A DNA stretch of 64,000 bases from Devosia naphthalenivorans (GTDB taxonomy: Bacteria; Pseudomonadota; Alphaproteobacteria; Rhizobiales; Devosiaceae): assembly GCF_003056355.1 (NCBI RefSeq), contig NZ_PYVW01000012.1:1-64000 (forward strand), given 5' to 3'. Positions within the stretch are counted from its first letter, which is position 1, and every line of letters begins with the position of its first letter. The notes beneath the pieces were generated by a model. The model was not told the origin of the DNA. It did no database searches and worked only from the letters and a program-made list of their open reading frames with translations. A program made the translations under genes and the position numbers. Positions 56,627-64,000 of the stretch are shown here, piece after piece.

Positions 56627-58756
56627 TCAGGAGGCCTTCTTGCGCGCGACCTGCTTCTTGGCCGCTTCGGAATGCAGCAAATTGGCCAGCGACGCAGATG
56701 AGAGCGGCGGGGAAAACAGGAAGCCCTGTACTTCCGTGGCACCGTGAAGCCGCACCAGCGCCAATTGTTCTTCGGTTTCAACGCCCTCGGTGGTCGTCGT
56801 CATGCCAAGGCTGGTCCCCAGCCCGATGATCGCCTGGATAATGGCTTGGCTGTCGCGCCTTGTGGTGAGATCGGCCATGAAGGAGCGGTCGATCTTGATC
56901 TTGTCGAAGGGAAAAGATCGCAGATAACTCAACGAAGAATAGCCGGTTCCGAAATCGTCCATGGAGATGCGAACGCCCATGGCACGCAGTTCATGCAGCG
57001 CCCGCAGCGTCATCTCGTTTTCATTGAGCAGCAGGGATTCGGTGATCTCCAGTTCGAGCCGCGTGGCCGGCATCTTCGCTTCGAGCAGCGCGGCCCTGAC
57101 GGCGGTGACCAGATCACGATTGCGGAACTGGATGGGCGAGAGATTGACCGCCACGCGCACGTCGCCCGGCCAGGTGGCCGCGGTCTGGAGCGCCTCGCGG
57201 AGTACCCACTCGCCGATCGCAACGATCAAACCGGTTTCTTCCGCAATCGGAATGAACTCGACCGGGGAGATAGTGCGCCCCTCGTGGTCCCAGCGCAGCA
57301 GGGCTTCAACGCAACTTACGCTGTTTTCCGCCAGCCCCAGCAGCGGCTGGTAAACCAGGCGCAACTCGTTCCGCTGCAGTGCAAGCCGCAAGCCTGCCTC
57401 GATGGAGCGCCGCTGCTGCAGCGCGGCATCCATGCCGCTCTCGAAGAAATGATAGGTCGAGCGCCCCTCGCTCTTGGCTTTGTAGAGCGCCAGGTCGGCA
57501 TTCTTGACCAGGGTATCCGTCTTGACGCCATCGCCCGGACCCACGGCGATACCGACCGAAGCACCGATCTCGATCTGCTGCCCACCGATGAACATCGGCG
57601 CGCCGATTGCCTTGATGATGCGATCGGCGACCTTGGCGGCATCGCCCACGGCATCGACCGGACGCATCAGCAGGGCGAATTCGTCACCACCCAGCCGCGC
57701 CAGCACATCGGTCTCGCGCGTCGTGCCCCAGAGGCGGGCCGAAGCCTGCTTGATGACCTCGTCCCCCACGGCATGGCCCAGCGTGTCGTTGACCGCCTTG
57801 AAGTGATCGAGGTCGATATAGAGCACCGCCGCCATCTCGCCGCGGCTGAGTCCAGCCTCGGTCTTGGCCATCTGTTCGAGAAATTCGATGCGGTTGGGCA
57901 GATCGGTGAGCGCATCGTGCCGCGCCAGATGGCGGATACGCGCTTCGTTCTGCTTCTGCTCGGTAATGTCTTCGTGCGTCGAGACCCACCCCCCATCCTT
58001 CATCGGATGGTGCTGCATCATGATAATGCGGCCATTGAGCTCATGGACATTCTTGCCATATTCGCGCCGGGCAATGACGTCATTGCGCCAGGCAATATAT
58101 TCTTCGCGCGTGCCGCTCGAACTCATGCCCACGTCAAACAAATGCCCCAGGATGTCCTTGAGCTGGGTACCAGGGCGTAGCAATTTCTCGGGCAGGTTGT
58201 AGATCCGGGCATAGGGCTCGTTGCAGATGACCAGGCGCCCGAGCCCATCCATCATGCAGAGGCCCTGCGAGATATTGTTGACCGCGGCGTCGAGCCGGAT
58301 GTTCTGCCGTTCCAGCTCCAGCTTGCGCCGGTCCAGAATCTCGCTTTGGGCAAGCTCTTCGGTGATGTCTTCGTGGGTGATGACCCAGCCCAGCTCGGGC
58401 GAGTAGACATGGGCGCGTTCGATGGTCCGGTCGCCATGCACCACCTCGCGGCTCCTGGTCCGAATGCCGCTCCTGTTGGAGAGCAGCTCCTCGGTATAGG
58501 TTTCGTAAAAATCGTGGACGGTCTGGCCGGAGTGGTTACCCAAGGCGATGGAGAGTTCCACCACCTGCTCCAGGGTCATGCCGCGGCGGATGCGGGCTTT
58601 GGAGAAGCCGTAGATATCGCGCCAGTTCTTGTTCCACATGACGAGGCGAAACTGCGGCGACCAAACGCAAAAGCCATAGGGAATATTCTCGAGCGCAGCA
58701 TCGAGCAGCAACGCCTCAGCCTTTTCACCCAAGCTGCCTGCGTCTTCCGCTTGCAC
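56627..58756 (-). CDS. PAS-PAS-GGDEF-EAL cyclic-di-GMP enzyme
   Basis: A 709-residue soluble protein starting with GTG at 58756: two PAS-type sensor domains (about 20-130 and 150-270; both end with HEDITEE/HEDITEQ), then GGDEF (RLGGDEFALL, about 358) and EAL (CVEALLRW, about 475; DDFGTGYSSLSYL). Both active-site motifs are intact. Unlike the protein at 37436, an RETD inhibitory (RxxD) site precedes GGDEF at the usual spacing, so feedback inhibition is likely. Confidence 0.93.
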   Translation of the reverse strand: MQAEDAGSLGEKAEALLLDAALENIPYGFCVWSPQFRLVMWNKNWRDIYGFSKARIRRGMTLEQVVELSIALGNHSGQTVHDFYETYTEELLSNRSGIRTRSREVVHGDRTIERAHVYSPELGWVITHEDITEELAQSEILDRRKLELERQNIRLDAAVNNISQGLCMMDGLGRLVICNEPYARIYNLPEKLLRPGTQLKDILGHLFDVGMSSSGTREEYIAWRNDVIARREYGKNVHELNGRIIMMQHHPMKDGGWVSTHEDITEQKQNEARIRHLARHDALTDLPNRIEFLEQMAKTEAGLSRGEMAAVLYIDLDHFKAVNDTLGHAVGDEVIKQASARLWGTTRETDVLARLGGDEFALLMRPVDAVGDAAKVADRIIKAIGAPMFIGGQQIEIGASVGIAVGPGDGVKTDTLVKNADLALYKAKSEGRSTYHFFESGMDAALQQRRSIEAGLRLALQRNELRLVYQPLLGLAENSVSCVEALLRWDHEGRTISPVEFIPIAEETGLIVAIGEWVLREALQTAATWPGDVRVAVNLSPIQFRNRDLVTAVRAALLEAKMPATRLELEITESLLLNENEMTLRALHELRAMGVRISMDDFGTGYSSLSYLRSFPFDKIKIDRSFMADLTTRRDSQAIIQAIIGLGTSLGMTTTTEGVETEEQLALVRLHGATEVQGFLFSPPLSSASLANLLHSEAAKKQVARKKAS

Positions 58757-59060
58757 CCGATATTCCCCCGCCTTTGCTTCTGCGTGACGCAGGGAGTGAC
58801 GCTAGTGTGTTCCCGTTAACGAGCCATGAAGGGGCAGGCAGCCAGATGCCATCGGCCGCAGTCCCCTCCGCGCCACTCGCCTTCACCGCGTCATTCTTCC
58901 ACCCACCACGCTGTTCCTTCACCCGCCATGTCATTCCTTCACCACCATGTCATTCCCGCGAAAGCGGGAATCCCACTTCATTCGAGGGCAAAGCGGGATT
59001 CCCGCTTTCGCGGGAATGACGCCGATGTCGAATAGGTGAGTGAAAGCGACTGCAGAATAG
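58757..59060. repeat. 304-bp gap with inverted pair of TCATTCCCGCG palindromes
   Basis: TCATTCCCGCGAAAGCGGGA at 58950 and its reverse form ending TCGCGGGAATGAC (58995-59020) are oppositely oriented copies of the repeat seen at 227. ATGTCATTCC also repeats nearby. No gene is visible between the GGDEF-EAL gene and argG. Confidence 0.7.
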
Positions 59061-60284
59061 CTACCGCCCGGCCTTGCTGTTGCGGGCGGCCCAGGTCTTG
59101 AGCCGCAGCCCATTGAGCCGGATGAAGCCTTCGGCATCGTGATGGTCATAGGCCACTGCACCCTCTTCGAAGGTCACGAGGTCCATCGAATAAAGCGAAT
59201 AGGGCGAGGTGCGCGCAATCACATTGGCCGAGCCCTTGTAGAGCTTGACACTGACTTCACCCGCCACGAACTCCTGGGACTTGTCGATCAGCGCCTGCAG
59301 CATTTCGCGCTCGGGCGAGTACCAGAAGCCGTTGTAGATCAGCTCGGCATATTTGGGCATCAACTCATCCTTGAGATGGGCTTCACCACGATCCAGCGTG
59401 ATCGATTCAATGCCGCGACGCGCCGCCAGCAGGATCGTGCCGCCGGGCGTTTCATAAAGGCCGCGCGACTTCATGCCGACAAAGCGGTTTTCCACCAGGT
59501 CGAGCCGGCCGACGCCGTGCTTGCCGCCCAGCTCGTTGAGCTTGGTGAGCAATTCCGCGGGCGACAGCGCCTCGCCATTGATCGAGATCGGATCGCCCTT
59601 TTCAAAACCGATGGTGATGATCTCGGGGGTGTCTGGCGCCTGCTCGGGATCGACCGTGCGCTGGGCGACATAATCGGGCGCTGGCACAGCCGGATCTTCC
59701 AGCACCATGCCTTCAGAAGATGTGTGCAGCAGGTTCGCATCGACCGAGAACGGTGCTTCGCCGCGCTTGTCCTTGGCGATCGGGATCTGGTTCTTTTCGG
59801 CATAACTCAGCAGCGCCGTGCGCGATCGCAGATCCCATTCGCGCCATGGCGCAATGACCCTGAGGCCCGGCATCAGCGCATTGGCAGTCAGCTCGAACCG
59901 AACCTGGTCATTACCCTTGCCGGTGGCGCCATGGGCGATGGCGTCAGCGCCGGTTTCACGGGCGATATCGACCAGGTGCTTGGCAATGACCGGCCGGGCG
60001 ATGGAGGTGCCGAGCAGGTATTGGCCTTCGTAAAGGGCATTGGCGCGGAACATCGGGAACACGAAATCGCGCACGAATTCCTCGCGCAGGTCGACCACGC
60101 GAATGTCCTTGATGCCGAACATTTCGGCCTTGCGGCGCGCCGGCTCGAGTTCTTCGCCCTGGCCCAGATCGGCCGTGAAGGTGATGATCTCGGCCTGGTA
60201 ATGTTCCTGCAGCCACTTGAGCATGATGGAAGTGTCGAGGCCGCCCGAATAGGCCAGCACGATTTTCTTGATGTCTTTTGCCAT
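59061..60284 (-). CDS. argG: argininosuccinate synthase
   Basis: ArgG joins citrulline and aspartate with ATP in arginine synthesis. The 407-residue protein begins with [18 protein letters not shown] (PP-loop), then [54 protein letters not shown] and [20 protein letters not shown]. argC is at the other end of the window; the arg genes are not clustered. Confidence 0.97.
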   Translation of the reverse strand: MAKDIKKIVLAYSGGLDTSIMLKWLQEHYQAEIITFTADLGQGEELEPARRKAEMFGIKDIRVVDLREEFVRDFVFPMFRANALYEGQYLLGTSIARPVIAKHLVDIARETGADAIAHGATGKGNDQVRFELTANALMPGLRVIAPWREWDLRSRTALLSYAEKNQIPIAKDKRGEAPFSVDANLLHTSSEGMVLEDPAVPAPDYVAQRTVDPEQAPDTPEIITIGFEKGDPISINGEALSPAELLTKLNELGGKHGVGRLDLVENRFVGMKSRGLYETPGGTILLAARRGIESITLDRGEAHLKDELMPKYAELIYNGFWYSPEREMLQALIDKSQEFVAGEVSVKLYKGSANVIARTSPYSLYSMDLVTFEEGAVAYDHHDAEGFIRLNGLRLKTWAARNSKAGR

Positions 60285-60401
60285 GATCTTTTGCGCTTTT
60301 CGTGGGACACCCGCGCCGCGGGCCGGAAATCGGGCGCACCCTAGTCAGGTGTGGCCTTGCGTGCAATTGTTGGCGCAAGAGATTCTTCAGGTCCCCTCCC
60401 C

Positions 60402-61052
60402 ATGCCGGCCTTTATTCCCGATCTTCCGGTGCTCCTTGCCTTCGCACTGGCCGCTTTCGTGCTTGCTGTTACGCCTGGCCCTGACATGGCCTTGTTCGTG
60501 TCGCGAACCATGAGCTTCGGGCGCGCTCATGGCTTTGCGACCGTAATGGGGGCGATAACCGGCATCGCTGTTCACACCGCCCTGGTCGCCTTCGGTATTT
60601 CCGTCCTGATCGTAGCGGCTCCTGCAGCCTTTTGGGTGCTCAAGATCGTCGGCGCACTGTACCTGATCTGGCTTGCCGTACAGGCGATACGCTCAGGCGG
60701 CGGGCTGCTGGTATCGCGGCAGGCCGGCGCCAAAATGCCCAGCTTCCGGCAAAGCTTCATGACCGGGCTGGGGATCAACCTGACCAATCCCAAGGTCGCG
60801 CTGTTCTTCGTGACCTTCCTGCCGCAATTCGTTTCGGCGACCGATCCGGCAGCCTCGGCCAAGCTCTTGTTCCTCGGCGTCGAGTTCGTCGTGATCTCGA
60901 TGCCGGTGGTTATCGCCGTCGTGCTTGCGGCCGAATGGCTGACCACGACCCTGCGGGACAATCAATGGGTATCGCGCGCGCTGAACTGGAGCTTTGCCGC
61001 CGTGTTCATGGCGTTCGCAGCGACGATCCTGCTGGCGGAAGGGCGAAAATAG
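60402..61052 (+). CDS. LysE/RhtB-family amino-acid exporter
   Basis: A 216-residue inner-membrane exporter with six hydrophobic helices. The ATG at 60402 gives the typical start MPAFIPDLPVLLAFALAAFV, then LAVTPGPDMALFVSRTMSFG (the conserved TPGP), GAITGIAVHTALVAFGIS, and SFMTGLGINLTNPKVALFFV. The substrate cannot be told. It diverges from argG, with a 117-bp gap. Confidence 0.93.
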   Translation: MPAFIPDLPVLLAFALAAFVLAVTPGPDMALFVSRTMSFGRAHGFATVMGAITGIAVHTALVAFGISVLIVAAPAAFWVLKIVGALYLIWLAVQAIRSGGGLLVSRQAGAKMPSFRQSFMTGLGINLTNPKVALFFVTFLPQFVSATDPAASAKLLFLGVEFVVISMPVVIAVVLAAEWLTTTLRDNQWVSRALNWSFAAVFMAFAATILLAEGRK

Positions 61053-61108
61053 GAACGTTTGGCCGGCCCCCGGGGTTTAGCAGATCATAACTGCAAAAGG
61101 GGCACATC

Positions 61109-61267
61109 TTGGATATTCTGCGCATCATCCTGTCGGTCATCATTCCACCGGTCGGCGTTTTCCTCCAGGTCGGTATCGGCCTGCACTTCTGGCTCAATAT
61201 CCTGCTGACGCTGCTGGGCTATTTCCCCGGCCTGATCCACGCCATCTGGGTTATTCTGCGGAAGTAG
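61109..61267 (+). CDS. YqaE/Pmp3-family small membrane protein
   Basis: A 52-residue peptide, below usual size limits, starts with TTG at 61109 after AAAAGGGG: MDILRIILSVIIPPVGVFLQ ... LLGYFPGLIHAIWVILRK. Two hydrophobic helices with IIPPVGVFLQVG and GYFPGLIHAIWV match the Pmp3/YqaE family of stress-related proteolipids. Its last 17 bp overlap the convergent GNAT gene. Confidence 0.9.
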   Translation: MDILRIILSVIIPPVGVFLQVGIGLHFWLNILLTLLGYFPGLIHAIWVILRK

Positions 61268-61688
61268 GCCTCAGGGTGAACTCATAGTAGCTCATCGTGT
61301 CCTGCCGCCCGCCTATACGGCGATAGAGACTGTTGGCCGCGACATTGTCGAGTTCCGTCCCCAGCCAGGCCTCCTCGCAGCCCAGCTCCCTTGCCCAATC
61401 GAAGAGCTCCGCCAACATGGCCGTAGCGATCCCCCGGCGCAGATAGGCGCTGCCGGTGCCGACCTCGTCGACATAGAGTTCGGTGGGCTTGTCAGGGTGG
61501 TGGTGAATTACCCCGGTGCATTGGCCGACGACCAGATCGTCAACACAGGCCAGCACCATCAGGTGCCCGGCAGATGCCAGATAATTCGCCACACGTGCCG
61601 GATCGATCGGTTCATCGAACACATCGGCCGCGACATTGGACAATAGACCGGTATCCGCCACGGTCATCCGACGATAGACCACAGCCAT
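61251..61688 (-). CDS. GNAT acetyltransferase, AAC(3)-I-like
   Basis: A 145-residue single-domain GNAT. The acetyl-CoA loop is GSAYLRRGIATAMLAELF (about 83-100), preceded by LYVDEVGTG and followed by ELDNVAANSLYRRIGGRQDT. The VFDEPIDPARVANYLA start and overall layout resemble AAC(3)-I-like enzymes, but resistance should not be inferred. The ATG at 61688 follows GAGGAG at a good spacing. Confidence 0.8.
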   Translation of the reverse strand: MAVVYRRMTVADTGLLSNVAADVFDEPIDPARVANYLASAGHLMVLACVDDLVVGQCTGVIHHHPDKPTELYVDEVGTGSAYLRRGIATAMLAELFDWARELGCEEAWLGTELDNVAANSLYRRIGGRQDTMSYYEFTLRPTSAE

Positions 61689-61731
61689 GCAGGTCACTCC
61701 TCAACCGAGTGGCGACTGCCCGCCACCCACT

Positions 61732-62937
61732 TCACCCCGCAAGCGCCTCGCGGTCCTTCTTGCTCAAGCGCTCGCTTTCGCTCTTGAGCTGGCCGCAGGC
61801 AGCAAAAATATCGCGACCGCGCGGCGTGCGCACGGGGCTGGCATAGCCGGCCTTGTTTACGATATCGGCGAAGCGCTCGATCCGTGACGATGGCGAGGTA
61901 CCATAATTGGAACCCGGCCATGGATTGAACGGGATCAAATTGATCTTGGCGGGAATGCCGGCCAGCAGCCGCACCAGTTCGCGCGCTTCGGCATCGCTGT
62001 CGTTGATCCCGTCCAGCATCACATATTCAAAGGTAATGCGGCGGGCATTGGAAAGCCCCGGATAATTGCGGCAGGCTTCCAGCAATTCCTCGAGCGGCCA
62101 CTTCTTGTTGATCGGCACGAGCACATCGCGCAGATCATTGTTCGTTGCATGCAGCGATATCGCCAGCATCACGTCGATCTCGCGGCCGGTCGGCTCGATG
62201 AACGGCACGACACCGGAGGTCGAGAGGGTAATGCGGCGCTTGGAGAGGCTCATGCCGTCGCCGGCCGAAGCAATCAGCAGAGCCTGCTTGACGTTCTCGT
62301 AGTTATAAAGCGGCTCGCCCATGCCCATCATCACGATATTGGTGATCGCGCGGGTTTCCCCGGATGGCACCAGCCCACCGTCATCGGGGCGCGTACCGCC
62401 GGGAAAATCGCCCAGCCGCTCGCGCGCCATCAGCACCTGGCCCAGGATTTCGCCGGCCGTGAGGTTGCGGACAAGCTTTTGCGTACCAGTATGGCAGAAA
62501 GAGCAGGTCAGGGTGCAGCCAACTTGCGAGGAAACGCAAAGCGTGCCGCGGTCCTGCTCGGGGATATAGACGGTTTCGACTTCCACGGGCGGGTAGTTCG
62601 GATTGGCCGGATCGCGAAAACGGAACAACCATTTGCGGGTGCCGTCGCTCGAAACCTGCTCGGAAACGATCTCGGGGCGATCGAGGATAAAGGTGTCGCC
62701 CAGCTTCTGGCGCACGCCTTTGGCCACATTGGTCATGCGGTCGAAATCGGTGGTGCCGTTGACATAGAGCCAGTTCCACAACTGGTTGGCCCGCATACGC
62801 GATTCTCGGTCCGTGGTGATCCCGGCATCCACCAGCGCCGTGGCAATCTGCGCCTTGCTGAGCCCGATCAGCGAGGGCCGGCTGGCAGCAGCTGGCCGCA
62901 GGGCGGTCGAATGGTCAAGGTTCAGCGCAATGCTCAT
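61732..62937 (-). CDS. rlmN: dual-specificity 23S rRNA/tRNA adenine-C2 methyltransferase RlmN
   Basis: RlmN methylates A2503 of 23S rRNA and A37 of some tRNAs by radical-SAM chemistry. The 401-residue protein has [18 protein letters not shown] (CxxxCxxC, about 130-148), [38 protein letters not shown] and a C-terminal segment with the resolving-cysteine region [12 protein letters not shown]. Confidence 0.96.
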   Translation of the reverse strand: MSIALNLDHSTALRPAAASRPSLIGLSKAQIATALVDAGITTDRESRMRANQLWNWLYVNGTTDFDRMTNVAKGVRQKLGDTFILDRPEIVSEQVSSDGTRKWLFRFRDPANPNYPPVEVETVYIPEQDRGTLCVSSQVGCTLTCSFCHTGTQKLVRNLTAGEILGQVLMARERLGDFPGGTRPDDGGLVPSGETRAITNIVMMGMGEPLYNYENVKQALLIASAGDGMSLSKRRITLSTSGVVPFIEPTGREIDVMLAISLHATNNDLRDVLVPINKKWPLEELLEACRNYPGLSNARRITFEYVMLDGINDSDAEARELVRLLAGIPAKINLIPFNPWPGSNYGTSPSSRIERFADIVNKAGYASPVRTPRGRDIFAACGQLKSESERLSKKDREALAG

Positions 62938-63060
62938 GGGCTCGGCTTCAAGGGTTCGAAAGATCGGGAATTGGCGTGGCCCTTATCATATGGGGAGGGT
63001 TTAGGCAAAGTCACAGGGCGGTGTGGGGGTGGGAGAGAGATCGCGCCACACCCCGGATCG

Positions 63061-63146
63061 CCACCCTCGGCCTGGAGCCGAGGGGGCTATACTTTGCGGG
63101 ACTGTGAGGAAAGTACACAGCCCTCGGGTCGAGCCCGAGGGTGACG
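63061..63146. repeat. pair of CCCTCGGG-type palindromes upstream of rlmN
   Basis: CCCTCGGCCTGGAGCCGAGGG at 63064 and CCCTCGGGTCGAGCCCGAGGG at 63121 lie in the 253-bp gap between the IalB-like gene and rlmN. Same family as 8700-8955 and 14518. Confidence 0.65.
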
Positions 63147-63190
63147 GCTGGTGGCTAGGCGAAATGATCGGGAAAAGCCCGAGCCTCCCC

Positions 63191-63694
63191 TTAGCAGTCC
63201 GACTTGATCGACTGCTGCGCCGCCGTAGCGCCGGAGAGGGAATACGTCTGCGTGACCTTGATGCCGTTGGCCGTGGTGCCTTCGATGACCAGGGACGAGC
63301 CGGCGCGGATTGCACTGGCGAGGGCTTCGGACTGCGAAGCATCGTCGAGCCAGGCGGCGTCGTTCTGGGTAAAGAGATTGAAGCTCTGGCCGCCCACGCT
63401 GACGGTCGCAAGGCTATCGGGCTGGAAGGTGAAGCCGGCGACCAGGTTGAATTCGCTGGCGACACTCTCGGCCGGACGGTTGGTGATGTAGATATAGGCC
63501 TGCGTATAGCCATCGGGGGTAGGCGTGACGCTTTCGGGCTTGCTCATGGCAAAGCATACGTCACCCGAGGCGTCCGTGGCGCCATAGCTGGCCCAGGCGC
63601 GGCTTTCATCCAGCAACCGCACCTGCTGTGCGCTGGCTGTGGCGGTGAGGGTCACGATGCCGGCAAGGGCGATCGCAAAGGCGTAACTGCTCAT
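63191..63694 (-). CDS. invasion-associated locus B (IalB)-family secreted protein
   Basis: A 167-residue exported protein. Signal peptide MSSYAFAIALAGIVTLTATA (cleavage near SAQ), then WASYGATDASGDVCFAMSKP and ITNRPAESVASEFNLVAGFT, the IalB fold pattern, ending SLSGATAAQQSIKSDC with a second cysteine. The upstream codons to 63772 are not used. The role outside Bartonella is unknown. A second, similar gene lies directly upstream. Confidence 0.82.
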   Translation of the reverse strand: MSSYAFAIALAGIVTLTATASAQQVRLLDESRAWASYGATDASGDVCFAMSKPESVTPTPDGYTQAYIYITNRPAESVASEFNLVAGFTFQPDSLATVSVGGQSFNLFTQNDAAWLDDASQSEALASAIRAGSSLVIEGTTANGIKVTQTYSLSGATAAQQSIKSDC

Positions 63695-63781
63695 GGGGGC
63701 CTCAGCAAAGACAAAGGGCGAAGGGCCAGCGGCCCATCGCCCAGTTATGGGGAAACGCCCCAAGTGGGGCAACCCGGAAAA

Positions 63782-64000
63782 CTATTGGCAGGCGGCGTCG
63801 ATCGCGTTGACGGCCGCCGTTGCACCAGAGAGCGAATAGGTATCGACCGTATCGGTTCCACGCTGGCTGGTGCCCCTGACCACCAGATTGCTGCCGGCCT
63901 TGAAGGCCTGGACGAACCCGGCTTCATCACCCGTAGAGGCCAGCCAGCCCGCCGAACCTTCGGTGACCATCGGGTAGGACTTGCCATCGATGGTGGCGCT
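63782..64000 (-). CDS. second IalB-family protein, C-terminal part (cut by window edge)
   Basis: The last 72 codons of a gene whose start is past base 64000. It reads SATIDGKSYPMVTEG at the window edge and ends TYSLSGATAAVNAIDAACQ, strongly similar to the end of the neighbouring protein (TYSLSGATAAQQSIKSDC). The pair are tandem paralogs on the same strand, 87 bp apart. Confidence 0.8.
   Translation of the reverse strand, partial: SATIDGKSYPMVTEGSAGWLASTGDEAGFVQAFKAGSNLVVRGTSQRGTDTVDTYSLSGATAAVNAIDAACQ

Overview
The window is a high-GC alphaproteobacterial chromosome segment. The best guess is order Hyphomicrobiales, Devosia-like. That rests on the type-2 argC, a GAAC-N7-GAAC LexA box before imuA-imuB-dnaE2, an alphaproteobacterial Mic60/mitofilin-like gene between hemD and hemY, tandem IalB-type secreted proteins, and many small palindromic repeats between genes. 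The genus is an inference.

Layout. 1-160 is the start of an IS30-type transposase cut by the window edge. 415-17485 is core housekeeping: deoD, argC, leuD-RidA-leuB, the ffh-rpsP operon, the dapF-mtaB-ftsY-yciB operon, two BioF2/CelD-type acetyltransferases, and the tsaD-gpsA-YciI-EVE operon. 17538-21847 is a tetrapyrrole operon, hemC-hemD-mic60-hemY. 36557-64000 returns to core genes: a FeeM-like acyltransferase, two GGDEF-EAL proteins, the SOS mutasome imuA-imuB-dnaE2, ppa, a serine hydrolase, a CPT-type kinase, hppA, an HWE histidine kinase, YggT, DedA, typA, argG, a LysE exporter, a Pmp3-type peptide, a GNAT enzyme, rlmN and two IalB-family genes.

The unusual region is a genomic island of about 14.6 kb (about 21,891-36,496) inserted in the 3' half of tRNA-Thr(CGT). 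A 46-bp near-perfect copy of the tRNA end (42/46 identical) marks the right boundary. Its left half looks like a satellite or integrative element: a Panacea/DUF4065 antitoxin with a SocB-like partner, a small membrane protein, an XRE regulator with a palindromic operator, a hairpin-rich possible origin, a primase-helicase (AEP plus VapE), an AlpA-type regulator and an integrase. Its right half is a defence-type block: HsdR, a YgjP metallopeptidase, a PD-(D/E)xK DUF5655 protein, a DUF4209 protein ending in a HEPN-like Rx4H motif, and RhuM.

The island appears to be decaying. The integrase has lost its N-terminal half and abuts a C-terminal scrap of hsdS; hsdM is gone; the primase-helicase and the SocB-like gene each carry a single-base frameshift. 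What remains open and intact is the five-gene hsdR-ygjP-DUF5655-DUF4209-rhuM block, the best candidate here for an undescribed defence arrangement.

Short repeats are a second theme. A roughly 100-bp bipartite palindromic repeat occurs four times (two near-complete), and at least three smaller palindrome families (CCCTCGGG..., TCATTCCCGCG..., CCCTCATGG...) fill most intergenic gaps.
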